From Halomonas sp. HAL1 (lineage in GTDB: Bacteria; Pseudomonadota; Gammaproteobacteria; Pseudomonadales; Halomonadaceae): 64,000 nucleotides of DNA. This document shows, one piece after another, positions 44,017 to 53,597 of the stretch. The DNA lies in NCBI RefSeq assembly GCF_030544485.1, contig NZ_CP130610.1, positions 3,720,001 to 3,784,000 on the forward strand. Direction: 5' to 3'. Position 1 is the first letter of the stretch. Every line of letters starts with the position of its first letter. A program made the translations under genes and the position numbers. Under the pieces are notes generated by a model that worked only from the letters and a program-made list of their open reading frames with translations, was not told the origin of the DNA and ran no database searches.

Positions 44017-46779
44017 TTACTTGTTCAACCACGCTGCAGCAAACTCATTGGCTGGCAACGGTCGACCGAACCAGTAGCCCTGGGCTTCTTTACAGCCCAT
44101 GTCGGCCAGCAGGCGGGCCTGCGCTCGGGTCTCTACGCCTTCTGCCACCGTTTTCATCTCTAGCGCTTTCGCCATGGCAATGATGGTCTGCACAATGGTG
44201 CGGTCGTGATGGTTATCGAGCATCTCACGCACAAAAGAGATATCGATCTTCAGTGCGTCGGCGGCGAAACGCCTCAGGTATGAGAGTGAGGAGTAGCCTG
44301 TGCCAAAGTCGTCAATAGAGAGTGCGTAACCCGCCTTACGCATGGTGTGAGTAATTTCTACCGCTTGATCAGGATCGCGCATAAAGTCGCTTTCGGTAAG
44401 CTCCAGAGAAATGGCATTCGGTGGTACGCCAGCCATTAGCTGCGCAATATGCTGAGTTAGCTCGGGGTCAGCAAACTGCTGGGCAGAAATATTGATCGAC
44501 AGCCTACCCGGCAGTGCCTGCTTGTTTTGCGTACCCCATGCCATTAGTTGCCTAGCCGACTCCTCCAACACCCAGTCTCCCAAGAGGCGTATCAATCCGC
44601 GCTCTTCGGCGAGAGGAATAAACTCACCGGGACTCACCCACCCCCACTCCGCGTCATGCCAGCGGCAGAGAGCCTCAGCGCCTGTCAGCTGCCCGCTGGC
44701 AAGGTCCACCTGGGGCTGAAAATAGAGTTCCAGTTTGTTTTCGCTGATAGCCACGCTGAGCCGCTCGGTCATCCGCTGGCGGCGCTGTAGCGCGTGATGC
44801 ATTGCTTGGGTATAGGGGCAGGTACTGTTGTCGCGGCGTTTGGCGTGGTGAAGCGCAATACTGGTGGCATTGAACAGCTCACTCGCTTGCTTCACATCGT
44901 GGGGATAACGGGCATAACCGATGCTGACATCAAGGTTAAACACACGGCGCTCCAGCTGCAGCGGCTGAGTCACAGCTGAGCGCAACTGCTCGACGAGATC
45001 ATTTATGTTTCTGATATCAGCGTCGGCCACCAGCATGGCAAACTCATCGCCAGATAAACGCGCCAATGGGCCATAGGCGTGGCTGATCTTCTGCAAGCGG
45101 CCCGCGACTGACACCAGTAGTTGATCACCTACTTGATGGCCGTGCAGGTCATTCACTTCTTTAAAGCGACGAATATCCAGCAGCAGCAGCGAAAGCCCCT
45201 GCCCAGTATGATGGGCCTCTTGCCACATCTGCGCTAACAGCTCCATGAAGCGGGTACGGTTAGGTAGCCCGGTAGTGCTGTCCGTGTAGGCCAACTGATG
45301 CATATGGCGGTGGTCCCGGCGGCGTTCAAGCTCTGCCGCGGCGCCAGTAGAAAGGATTTGCAACACTGAGGTGGCGAACGCATTCGCCGTCAGCGGTTGG
45401 CGGTAAAACACCATCATCACGCCAATGGCTTCGCCGTTGGCGTTATCTAAGCGGCGACCAATCCATGCCCTGACCGGTAGCTGCGTGCCCGCTAATAGCA
45501 GCGGCGGGCCGTCATGCATCACCGCTTCACGCTCCAGCACCACCTGCTCGCTAGGCGACCCGCGCAGTGCGAAAGCGTGCGGCTCACGCTGTTCGCCACT
45601 GACCACCATGCTAACCGTGGTTGCCTGGCCATACACTTCTTCCTCGCCCTGAGGGGAGGTATGCAGTAGTGCAATGAAGCCTGCGTCGGCTTCCAGCACT
45701 TCAACCAGAGTGGCAATCAACTGCTGAAAATAACCGTCACCCACTCGTGTAGTAACTGTTGAGGCAACTTGAAGCACGGCGTTTTGTACCCGCTGCGACT
45801 CTTGCTGGTCGGTCACATCCGAAATAAAGCCTTCCAGGCAGGCAATCTCACCGTCATGGCCCATGACAGCCTGGCCCTGCTCCCACATCCAGCGAGTCCC
45901 CCCGTCGCGATGCTTCAACCGATACACCACCCGGTAAGGCCGCTTGCTGGCAATGGCCAACTGCACCTCGTCGAAGAGTTTTTCCTGATCATCGGGATGA
46001 ATCAACGCGGCGAAGCTGGTCACCCGGTTACCTTGCAACTCATCCGGACGGTACCCGGTCAGTGCCTCGGCCCCTTGGCTTACCACCTGCATGGTCCAGT
46101 CACGGTCATTGAAGCAACGGTAGGCCATGCCAGGCAGGTGATTCAGCAGCGTATTCAGGCGTCGCTCACTCTCCCGTGCGACTTCTTCGCTTGCTCTTAA
46201 TGCCTGCTCTGCCTTTTGGCGGCCTAGCTCCGCTCCGGCCTGGGCGGCGGCAATTTGCAAAATTTCATTGGCTAGCTCATCCAACTGCATAGGGGAGTTC
46301 TTAAGCACCGCCAGCAGGCCAATCAGCGCGCCATCGGCAGCGTAGAGAGGGCGCCCCATATAACTCTCGGCGCCGAGCTTGCAGAGCAGCTTATCGTCTG
46401 GAAAGAGCAATTGAACATCACACGCATACAGGCAGGAACCGCGCCCTAGCGCAGTTTCGCAAGGGGTGCCGGACAGCGAGTAGGTGATATTGCCAAGCAG
46501 ACCGCCATTGGACCAGACCGCTAACGTCTTAGCCTGATGCAACTGGGTTACATCGGCCATCAATACATGATCAACGCCCAGTAAGGCTGCCAAGCGCTCT
46601 ACCAGCGTGGCGTAAAAGTGAGAGCTCCCACTGTGACCCATGCCTTCGGCCAACTGTCGAAATATCTCTGTAGCGTCATTCCTCGTGCGCATGGGTGGAG
46701 CCACCTGTTCCCGCTTTTTCTGTAGCTTAGCGCGAAGCGCAGCGACAAAGAAGCACCCAATCAACATCCAGGCCAGCAT
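44017..46779 (-). CDS. GAF-PAS-GAF-GGDEF-EAL signalling protein, likely c-di-GMP phosphodiesterase
   Basis: A 920-residue protein. A short N-terminal hydrophobic segment (1-18) is followed by GAF (about 50-190), PAS/PAC (205-325), GAF (335-485), GGDEF (495-655) and EAL (670-915). The GGDEF loop is S576-G-D-E-F580, so cyclase activity is doubtful. The EAL domain looks intact: E702-A-L704, SINISAQQF, ELTESDFM, DDFGTGYSSLSYL, KIDISFVREM and AEGVETRAQA. It most likely degrades cyclic-di-GMP under control of the sensory domains. Cysteines in the first GAF (TPCETALGRGSCLYAC) are of the kind seen in redox or haem sensors. Confidence 0.9.
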   Translation of the reverse strand: MLAWMLIGCFFVAALRAKLQKKREQVAPPMRTRNDATEIFRQLAEGMGHSGSSHFYATLVERLAALLGVDHVLMADVTQLHQAKTLAVWSNGGLLGNITYSLSGTPCETALGRGSCLYACDVQLLFPDDKLLCKLGAESYMGRPLYAADGALIGLLAVLKNSPMQLDELANEILQIAAAQAGAELGRQKAEQALRASEEVARESERRLNTLLNHLPGMAYRCFNDRDWTMQVVSQGAEALTGYRPDELQGNRVTSFAALIHPDDQEKLFDEVQLAIASKRPYRVVYRLKHRDGGTRWMWEQGQAVMGHDGEIACLEGFISDVTDQQESQRVQNAVLQVASTVTTRVGDGYFQQLIATLVEVLEADAGFIALLHTSPQGEEEVYGQATTVSMVVSGEQREPHAFALRGSPSEQVVLEREAVMHDGPPLLLAGTQLPVRAWIGRRLDNANGEAIGVMMVFYRQPLTANAFATSVLQILSTGAAAELERRRDHRHMHQLAYTDSTTGLPNRTRFMELLAQMWQEAHHTGQGLSLLLLDIRRFKEVNDLHGHQVGDQLLVSVAGRLQKISHAYGPLARLSGDEFAMLVADADIRNINDLVEQLRSAVTQPLQLERRVFNLDVSIGYARYPHDVKQASELFNATSIALHHAKRRDNSTCPYTQAMHHALQRRQRMTERLSVAISENKLELYFQPQVDLASGQLTGAEALCRWHDAEWGWVSPGEFIPLAEERGLIRLLGDWVLEESARQLMAWGTQNKQALPGRLSINISAQQFADPELTQHIAQLMAGVPPNAISLELTESDFMRDPDQAVEITHTMRKAGYALSIDDFGTGYSSLSYLRRFAADALKIDISFVREMLDNHHDRTIVQTIIAMAKALEMKTVAEGVETRAQARLLADMGCKEAQGYWFGRPLPANEFAAAWLNK

Positions 46780-46819
46780 GACAGCCGCCTGGATGATTAA
46801 CCGTGGACGATAGTGAGCG

Positions 46820-48124
46820 TTAACGGGTCATGGCCTCGGGCAGGTAGAGCGCGATACCGGGAAAGAGATGCATTAAGGCGATCGCCAACAGCATCAGCAG
46901 GAAGAACGGCAGCGTGGCCTTGGTAATGGTCAGAATATCCTTACCCGTCAGCCCCTGAATCACGAACAGGTTGAAGCCAACGGGCGGCGTAATCTGCGAC
47001 ATTTCGACGACGATCACCAGATAGATGCCAAACCAGATCAGGTCAAACCCGGCGGCGCTCACCAGCGGCATGATAATCGCGGTAACCAGCAGAATCAGCG
47101 AAATACCATCGAGAAAGCAGCCCATGATCAGCAGCAGCAAGGTGAGCGCAATCAGCAGCATAGTGGGTGAAAGCCCCATTTCACCAATCGCCTGCGCCAG
47201 CTTCATCGGTACCTGGGTAAAGCCCATGGCCGAGGTCAGGAAAGATGCGCCCGCAATGATGAAGGCGATCATGCAGGCGGTACGCACAGCGGCAAACAGC
47301 GAGCTCTTGAATATTTCGCGGTCAAAGTGACCATTGAAGCGGGCAATCACGATCGACAGCACCACACCGACCGCTGCTGCCTCCGTGGGTGAGGCCAAGC
47401 CACCATAGATCGAGAAGATGATGCCGCCGATCAGCAGCAGAATGGGCACCAGCGACCAGGTGTTGCGCAGCTTTTCGCCAAAACTCATGCCTGACTCATC
47501 CTCACCGGTCAGGCCTTCGCGGTTGCCTTTCAATAGCGCCCACAAAATGAGATAGCTCATGAACATCGCCAGGATCATCAAGCCTGGGCCAATACCCGCC
47601 ATAAACAGTCTGGAGATCGACTGCTCGGTGACCACGCCGTAGACAATCAGCACGATGGAAGGCGGAATCAACAGCCCTAACGTAGAGGCACTGGCCAGCG
47701 TGCCAATCGCCATGTTGCTATCGTAGCCACGCCGCTCGAGTTCCGGCAGCGTCATTTTGCCCACCGTGGCGCAGGTGGCAGCCGAAGAGCCGCACACCGC
47801 GGCAAACATGCCGCTGCCAATGATGTTGGTATGCAAAAGGCGCCCCGGCAGGCGGTTTAACCAGGGAGACAGACCGCGGAACATATTGTCGGCGAGCCCC
47901 GAGCGAAACAGAATTTCGCCCATCCAGATAAACATGGGCAGAGCGGTAAGGTCCCACCCATAGCTGGCCCCCCAGAAATCAGAGGCCAGGATAGAAGCTG
48001 GTGAAAACGAGCTGAAGAACTCGAGTGCTATCCAGGCAGTACCAATCAGCGCGAAGGCGATCCATACCCCGCTCCCCAGTAACAGCACAAGCGTAAAAAT
48101 GGTGGCGAGACTTAGTAGCAGCAC
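46820..48124 (-). CDS. TRAP transporter large permease DctM
   Basis: A 434-residue membrane subunit with about 12 helices; CGSSAATCATVGKMTLPELERRGYDSNMAIG and IPPSIVLIVYGVVTEQSISRLFMAGIGPGLMI are the family motifs, and SLASPTEAAAVGVVLS is also present. It is part of a three-gene TRAP operon transcribed towards the EAL gene. The substrate is unknown; the LysR/pxpABC neighbourhood suggests a small carboxylate such as 5-oxoproline. Confidence 0.92.
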   Translation of the reverse strand: MLLLSLATIFTLVLLLGSGVWIAFALIGTAWIALEFFSSFSPASILASDFWGASYGWDLTALPMFIWMGEILFRSGLADNMFRGLSPWLNRLPGRLLHTNIIGSGMFAAVCGSSAATCATVGKMTLPELERRGYDSNMAIGTLASASTLGLLIPPSIVLIVYGVVTEQSISRLFMAGIGPGLMILAMFMSYLILWALLKGNREGLTGEDESGMSFGEKLRNTWSLVPILLLIGGIIFSIYGGLASPTEAAAVGVVLSIVIARFNGHFDREIFKSSLFAAVRTACMIAFIIAGASFLTSAMGFTQVPMKLAQAIGEMGLSPTMLLIALTLLLLIMGCFLDGISLILLVTAIIMPLVSAAGFDLIWFGIYLVIVVEMSQITPPVGFNLFVIQGLTGKDILTITKATLPFFLLMLLAIALMHLFPGIALYLPEAMTR

Positions 48125-48168
48125 GATGAGCTCTCCAATTTAGAGGGCAGGTGAGTGAAGGTCGCCAT

Positions 48169-48732
48169 TTAGTGGCCCTCGCTTTCATCTGGGGCCGTCG
48201 CTTCGCGAAAACTTGAAGGATCGCGAATAGCGATACGCACCGCCATGAACAACGCTTCAGCCAGCGCCAGACAGAGCAGCCCTACACTGGTCGCAAGTAC
48301 CAGCTGGGGAATCCAGAGCGGAATCGACACAAATCCTGAAGACACATCGTTGTATTGAATGCTCTCTCGCGCCAGCCCCACCAGGCCATAACTGAGCATC
48401 AGGCTGATCGCCAAGGCGATGATGAGACCAAACACTTCAAACCACACACGAATGGCCGGGGGCAAACGGGTAATCAGCAGCGTCACGCGAATATGGGCGT
48501 GATGCACAAAGGTGTAGGCCAAGCCCAAAAAGGTCGCGCCGACTAATAAGTAAGACGCAATTTCTGAAACGCCGGTAATACTCAGGCCTAGCCGGCTCAA
48601 ACCTACCAGCACCAGCAGGGCATCTACCAAGCGGAAGGTTACCTGGAGCGCGATCAGCGCACAGATAGCCACCATGCACGCCGCCGCACCCCAAGCACCG
48701 AGGCGATAGAGTTTGTCGAATTTAAACGTCAT
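48169..48732 (-). CDS. TRAP transporter small permease DctQ
   Basis: A 187-residue four-helix small permease, with GVSEIASYLLVGATFLGLAYTFVHHAHIRVTLLITRLP in the middle. It starts 81 bp after the binding-protein gene, with a hairpin in between, and ends 44 bp before dctM. Confidence 0.9.
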   Translation of the reverse strand: MTFKFDKLYRLGAWGAAACMVAICALIALQVTFRLVDALLVLVGLSRLGLSITGVSEIASYLLVGATFLGLAYTFVHHAHIRVTLLITRLPPAIRVWFEVFGLIIALAISLMLSYGLVGLARESIQYNDVSSGFVSIPLWIPQLVLATSVGLLCLALAEALFMAVRIAIRDPSSFREATAPDESEGH

Positions 48733-48762
48733 GTTCGCAGCCTCATAAAGCGCGCGGAATAA

Positions 48763-48793
48763 GCAGGGGCGGTGGCATTGCCGCAGCCCCTGC
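48763..48793 (-). promoter_or_regulatory. Intercistronic hairpin between the second TRAP dctP and dctQ
   Basis: GCAGGGGC and GCCCCTGC form an 8-bp outer stem, with further inner pairing possible. Same position as the hairpin at 25837-25860 in the first TRAP operon, but unrelated in sequence. Confidence 0.65.
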
Positions 48794-48813
48794 CAGAGAC
48801 ATTGAGACGGCTA

Positions 48814-49797
48814 TTAGCTGTCGCGTTGCTCGCGGTAAGTTTCCAGCGCCTGTTTGGCTTCATCATCGGCGCGTGACTGCCAATCTTCAAACAGCTCATC
48901 ACCAGCGGCTTGCAGCGCCTCAGAAATAGCGTCGTTCGGCTCAGAAACCGAGATACCGTTCTCTTCTAATGCGTCCAGGCTTGCCTGGTTATCTTCGCGG
49001 CTCATCTCCCAACCACGTTTTTCAGCCTCAGCGGCGGCTTCCATCAGGGCTTCCTGGGTCGCTTCATCCAGGCCATCGAAACTGCGCTGGCTGATGAAGA
49101 CAATGTTCTTGGGCAACCACAGGTTAGCGTCGGTGTAGTCGGTGACATAGTCCCAAGCCGCCATGGAGTTCCCAGTGGAGCTTGAGGTAATCATGGCGTC
49201 CACACGGCCAGTGCTGAAGGCGGTGGGGATATCAGACTCTTCGGTTTCAGTGGGGCTGCCGCCCAGGTTGTCGACGAAGCGCTGGGTATTGATGTTCGGT
49301 GCGCGCACGCGCAGACCTTCAAACTGTGCAGGGTCGGTAAGCGGCTCGGAGGTGTAGATCCCTTGCGCAGGCCAGGCGACAGCGTAGAGCGGAATCAGTC
49401 CTTCATAAGCGAACAGCTCGGTGATCATGGGCTTGGTGGCTTCCCATAACGCGTAGGCATCATCGTAGCTGCCTGCAACCCCCGGCAATGTGTCCACTTC
49501 AAAAATGGGGTCATCATTGGAAAGCACAGAGAGGAAGACTTCGCCCGCATCAATGGTGCCGCGACGAACCGACGGTTTGATTTCCCCGTGTGCGACAAGA
49601 GAGCCACCGCTATGCACAGTAATGGTTAGCTCGCCATCAGTGGCTTCTGCCACATCCTCGGCAAACTGTTTGGTGTTTTGGGTATGAAAGCTGGCATCAC
49701 CGTACGGCGTGGCCATGGTCCACTCAGCCGCGTGAGCCGTCACCGTCAGACCGCAGGCTGTTGCCAGTAGCAGGGTGGAAGTTAATGTCTTGCGCAT
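48814..49797 (-). CDS. TRAP transporter substrate-binding protein DctP
   Basis: A 327-residue periplasmic receptor. Signal peptide 1-23 (VTAHA-AEW), EWTMATPYGDASFHTQNTKQFAEDV, the arginine-bearing FEGLRVRAPNINTQRFVDNLGGSPTETEESDIPTAFSTGRVDAMITSS and DYTDANLWLPKNIVFISQRSFDGL are visible. It diverges from the DctP at 25.9 kb (different ligand pocket residues). First gene of the second TRAP operon, 36 bp from the LysR stop on the same strand. Confidence 0.92.
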   Translation of the reverse strand: MRKTLTSTLLLATACGLTVTAHAAEWTMATPYGDASFHTQNTKQFAEDVAEATDGELTITVHSGGSLVAHGEIKPSVRRGTIDAGEVFLSVLSNDDPIFEVDTLPGVAGSYDDAYALWEATKPMITELFAYEGLIPLYAVAWPAQGIYTSEPLTDPAQFEGLRVRAPNINTQRFVDNLGGSPTETEESDIPTAFSTGRVDAMITSSSTGNSMAAWDYVTDYTDANLWLPKNIVFISQRSFDGLDEATQEALMEAAAEAEKRGWEMSREDNQASLDALEENGISVSEPNDAISEALQAAGDELFEDWQSRADDEAKQALETYREQRDS

Positions 49798-49833
49798 GGT
49801 GAGAACCCTCTTGTTTCTATTAATAGTATGGAG

Positions 49834-50817
49834 CTAATGGTGTGTTGCATTGGTAGTACCAGAGGAGGCGCTGCTGGGTACCCAGCGCCCAGAGAAAAGT
49901 GTTGTTGTCATATCGGCACGGCGCGCCTGGGCATAGCGGCAGGCGCACTCCTGTGCCAGCCGAGCAACGCCCCGGCAAAAGCGTGGGTGGTTAGCGTTGC
50001 GCCATATCACATCATAGTGCATGGCGGGTAACGGCACCGGCAGTGACAAGCGGTGGAGCTCTCCTCGCTGCCACTCTTCCAGCACGGTGGCCACCGGCAG
50101 CGCGCCGATCCCTAACCCCTCTGTGGTCATGCGTACAATCGTCATCAGCGTACTGACGCTATGAATACGTGGGCTGGCTACGCCCTGCTCGGCCAGGTAA
50201 TTCACCAGTTCCGTATAAGGGCGCGCCAGCTTGCCAAATGAAATGAACGGTAATTGCCTGCCCCAGATATTGGCACTTTCGCTGAGCAAATGGGCGTGCC
50301 GGGGTGAGACAAACATGCCCATTTCATACGGACTCAACGACTCATAATCGATCTGCTTCTGCGGCGAATAACCATTCATCGCCAGTACAATATCCAGTTC
50401 GTTGCCCAGTAGCCGTTCGTTGAGCACTGGCGAGTAATCCACAGTCAGTTCGATAGTCAGCCGTGGATAGCGCTCGGTAAGCCTGCGCATAAACTCGGGA
50501 AACCAGCTATGGGCGATAGTTTCAATCGTGCCGAGCCGCAATGGCGCAGAAAACGCCTCTTCGTCATCGAAAAGCTTCATCGCCTCGTCACGCTGGTGCA
50601 GCATCCGCTCAGCATGCACAAAAAATTCGCGGCCACGCATGGTGGGCTGAATGGGTCGGGCGGCACGCTCCAACAGTAGCTCACCCACCGTGGTTTCAAG
50701 ACGCGAAATACGCTCGGAAACAGAGGGCTGAGTAAGGTGCAAACGGGTCGCCGCCTTGCGGAAGGAGCCAAGCCTCACCGCCCATACAAACGCCTCAAGT
50801 TCCTTAAAATCGAGCAT
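49834..50817 (-). CDS. LysR-family regulator of the TRAP/pxp locus
   Basis: A 327-residue LysR protein. Winged helix at residues 3-62 (DFKELEAFVWAVRLGSFRKAATRLHLTQPSVSERISRLETTVGE); the effector domain has RLGTIETIAHSWFPEFMRRL. It is divergent from pxpABC and lies directly upstream of the TRAP genes on its own strand, so it probably controls one or both. A 355-bp divergent interval (50818-51172) holds candidate operator dyads. Confidence 0.88.
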   Translation of the reverse strand: MLDFKELEAFVWAVRLGSFRKAATRLHLTQPSVSERISRLETTVGELLLERAARPIQPTMRGREFFVHAERMLHQRDEAMKLFDDEEAFSAPLRLGTIETIAHSWFPEFMRRLTERYPRLTIELTVDYSPVLNERLLGNELDIVLAMNGYSPQKQIDYESLSPYEMGMFVSPRHAHLLSESANIWGRQLPFISFGKLARPYTELVNYLAEQGVASPRIHSVSTLMTIVRMTTEGLGIGALPVATVLEEWQRGELHRLSLPVPLPAMHYDVIWRNANHPRFCRGVARLAQECACRYAQARRADMTTTLFSGRWVPSSASSGTTNATHH

Positions 50818-50964
50818 ATTGACACGCCTACTAATAGCTTTCGGAAATAAATAAGCGCCGTTTTGCTGACACGTAAAGCTTGCTGCTGTGTGCTGATGCT
50901 CGTTGACACCAGATAACTATGCAACTTCGAGACCATCTTCGGCAGCGCTGTTTCACCAACGTTA

Positions 50965-50992
50965 TTATCACGCCCCGCCCTTACTGTGATAA
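50965..50992. promoter_or_regulatory. Candidate operator dyad in the LysR-pxpA interval
   Basis: TTATCAC (50965-50971) and GTGATAA (50986-50992), an exact 7-bp inverted repeat with 14 bases between. The rest of the gene-free stretch 50818-51172 is AT-rich and shows no other strong signal apart from ATCGACAAAAACGAT near 51062-51076. Confidence 0.4.
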
Positions 50993-51172
50993 GCGTATCG
51001 TGCCCAAGCGTCAATCATTTTTCCACCAAATAACAATATGATAGGAGAGCCCGATAGTTAGTATCGACAAAAACGATTGGCACTCAGCATGCCGTGTTCA
51101 TATATTGGAGGTGAATTACAGTCTCGTTTCAGCCACATGCAAGCACCCACTGCATCAACGACAGGAGTCGCT

Positions 51173-51925
51173 ATGGCCATTCCCCTGCTTAATTGCGATA
51201 TGGGCGAAAGTTTCGGCAACTGGACGATCGGCCTCGATGCCGAGGCAATGCCCTATGTCGATTGCGCCAACATCGCCTGCGGCTTCCACGCTTCCGACCC
51301 CCATGTGATGCGACGCACCGTCAAGCTGGCGGCCCAGCATGATGTTCGCATTGGCGCGCACCCTGGCTACCCTGACTTGATGGGATTTGGTCGCCGCTCG
51401 ATGGCCTGCTCGCCTGAAGAGGCTGAAGATATGGTGCTCTACCAGGTAGGCGCCCTGGCAGGCATTTGCCAGGCAGAAGGCACCCGGCTCAGCTACATCA
51501 AACCCCACGGGGCACTGTATAACGACATGGCCGCCAACCCGGCGCTGCTCGAAGGCGTCATGCGCGCCGTGCGTGCTTACGATCCGAGCCTGCCGCTGAC
51601 GATCATGTCGACTGCTAACCCCGAACCACATCGCGAGCTGGCCGCCAAACTGGGCATTACCCTCTGGTTCGAGACCTTTGCCGATCGCGCTTACGATACC
51701 AATGGCCACCTGGCCTCTCGCCGTTTACCCAACGCCGTACACCACGACCAGAACACCATTGTGGATCAGGCCATTAAGCTGGCCAAAGGCGAGCCGCTCA
51801 CCGCGCTCGACGGCACACCATTGCAGCTAGCCTGCGATACGCTCTGCGTTCACGGCGACAACCCTGAATCAGTGGCGGCCGTGCGCGCCATTCGTGAGGC
51901 CTTTCAGATGCTGGAGCAGGCGTGA
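51173..51925 (+). CDS. pxpA: 5-oxoprolinase subunit PxpA (LamB/YcsF family)
   Basis: A 250-residue PxpA protein, with [46 protein letters not shown] at the N-terminus and the family segments [34 protein letters not shown] and [11 protein letters not shown]. Together with PxpB and PxpC it hydrolyses 5-oxoproline to glutamate with ATP. The ATG at 51173 has CAGGAG upstream; longer frames lack support. It overlaps pxpB by 4 bp. Confidence 0.94.
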   Translation: MAIPLLNCDMGESFGNWTIGLDAEAMPYVDCANIACGFHASDPHVMRRTVKLAAQHDVRIGAHPGYPDLMGFGRRSMACSPEEAEDMVLYQVGALAGICQAEGTRLSYIKPHGALYNDMAANPALLEGVMRAVRAYDPSLPLTIMSTANPEPHRELAAKLGITLWFETFADRAYDTNGHLASRRLPNAVHHDQNTIVDQAIKLAKGEPLTALDGTPLQLACDTLCVHGDNPESVAAVRAIREAFQMLEQA

Positions 51926-52638
51926 ATCCTAATATGGAAATGCGCATTGAAACCGCCGCCATGGATGCCCTGATGGTGCGCCTGTTCGACACCATCGATG
52001 AAGCGAATATGGCCTGGGTGATCTCTGCCGACCAAGCTCTGCGAAGAGCCTTTGGCGCTGCGCTCATTGATCTGGTGCCTTCTTACACCACGCTATTAGT
52101 CCATTACGACTGCCAGCAGTTGACCCACACTGAGGCTATCGGCCTTATTAATAAAGCGCTGTTAGGCCTCACCCCAGTTGACACCCAAGCCGGTGAGCTA
52201 CACGACATCCTCGTGTGGTACGACGAAAGCGTGGGGCCTGAGCTACCCCTGGTCGCCAAGCGGGCAGGCTTAAGCGTCGACGAACTCATCAAGCAGCACT
52301 GCAACCATGATTACTGTGTCTTCGCGCTGGGTTTCGCGCCAGGATACGGCTTTATGGGCTTAGTCGATGAAGCAATAGCGACGCCGCGCTTGAAAACACC
52401 ACGCCGTAAAGTGGCAGCAGGCAGCGTGGGCATTGCTGATCGCCAAACCGCGATTTATCCGCTGCTTTCGCCGGGCGGCTGGAATATTCTGGGTCGCACC
52501 AACGTGCCGCTATTCGAGCATGCCAAACGTGGCGAGCCGCTGTTTCGCCCCGGCGACAAGGTGCGCTTTAGAGCGATCTCCCGGGAAGAGTTTGAAGCCG
52601 ACGGTGGGGATACCACCCCAATGGAGGAGCGCCCATGA
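51922..52638 (+). CDS. pxpB: 5-oxoprolinase subunit PxpB (KipI family)
   Basis: A 238-residue protein of the KipI/PxpB type with GEL-linked motifs: [68 protein letters not shown] and [27 protein letters not shown]. It overlaps pxpA and pxpC by 4 bp each, so the three proteins are translationally coupled as expected for an enzyme complex. Confidence 0.94.
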   Translation: MNPNMEMRIETAAMDALMVRLFDTIDEANMAWVISADQALRRAFGAALIDLVPSYTTLLVHYDCQQLTHTEAIGLINKALLGLTPVDTQAGELHDILVWYDESVGPELPLVAKRAGLSVDELIKQHCNHDYCVFALGFAPGYGFMGLVDEAIATPRLKTPRRKVAAGSVGIADRQTAIYPLLSPGGWNILGRTNVPLFEHAKRGEPLFRPGDKVRFRAISREEFEADGGDTTPMEERP

Positions 52639-53585
52639 GCCACGTCGCCATCAATGAAACACAAAATGGCATGGTCGTTAAACAAGCGGGGCCACTCGCA
52701 CTGATTCAGGATGCTGGCCGGTTTGGCGTTGGCCATTTAGGGGTTACCCAGGGTGGTGCCGCCGACTGGATCTCGTTTCGCTGGGCCAACTGGCTACTCG
52801 GCAACGCCTTAAACAGCGCCGCGTTGGAGATTGTGATGGGCGGCGGGTTGAGTTTTGAAACCGAAAGCGAAGTCCGCCTGGCCTTGACCGGTGCCGATCT
52901 AGACGCTCAGTTGGATGGCAAACCGCTCGCACCCAATACCAGCTTCAAGCTACAGCCCGGTCAGCGCTTGGTATTTCGCCAACCGCGCCAGGGCCTGCGC
53001 GCCTATCTCGCTTTTCCAGGTGGGCTGAATGCACCGGAAGTGCTTGGCAGCCGCGCCTGTACCGCTCGCGAGCAATTGGGTGGCCTGCACGAAGATGGTA
53101 AACCGCTAAAAGTGGGCGACCGCTTGACTTGGAAAGGTGCCGCTCCGGCGGTTCGCCGTATTGCGGCAGGCCAAGGCCCGCAGATGCCAGCATCAAACTG
53201 CCACCTACCCATCGTGCTCGGTTCACAAGTTGCCGCCTTCAGCGGCCGCTCTCTTTTCCAAGCTTTCAATCAATCCTGGGCAGTGGATAACCGTGCCGAT
53301 CGTATGGGCGTGCGACTGACCGGCCCTGCCCTGCACGGCTCTCTCACCGGCATTATTTCCGAGGGTATTCCCTTGGGAGCAGTTCAAGTACCGCCTGACG
53401 GCCAGCCCATCGTGCTGATGAATGATCGCCAAACCATTGGTGGCTACCCACGCCTGGGTGCCCTCACTCCCATCGCCTGCGCTACGCTGGCCCAGTGTTT
53501 GCCCGGCACCAAAGTGTGGCTGACGCCGGTCAGCGCCAGCCAGGCGCAAGATGATTATCGACAACAGCTAACGGTTTGGCGCTAA
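52635..53585 (+). CDS. pxpC: 5-oxoprolinase subunit PxpC (KipA family)
   Basis: A 316-residue biotin-dependent carboxyltransferase-fold protein, the PxpC subunit: LALIQDAGRFGVGHLGVTQGGAADWISFRWANWLLGN at the start, AYLAFPGGLNAPEVLGSRACTAREQLGG, then DRMGVRLTGPAL and SEGIPLGAVQVPPDGQPIVLMNDRQTIGGYPRLG. It closes the pxpABC operon and converges with the SSF symporter gene after 12 bp. Confidence 0.94.
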   Translation: MSHVAINETQNGMVVKQAGPLALIQDAGRFGVGHLGVTQGGAADWISFRWANWLLGNALNSAALEIVMGGGLSFETESEVRLALTGADLDAQLDGKPLAPNTSFKLQPGQRLVFRQPRQGLRAYLAFPGGLNAPEVLGSRACTAREQLGGLHEDGKPLKVGDRLTWKGAAPAVRRIAAGQGPQMPASNCHLPIVLGSQVAAFSGRSLFQAFNQSWAVDNRADRMGVRLTGPALHGSLTGIISEGIPLGAVQVPPDGQPIVLMNDRQTIGGYPRLGALTPIACATLAQCLPGTKVWLTPVSASQAQDDYRQQLTVWR

Positions 53586-53597
53586 ACCTGAAAAACC

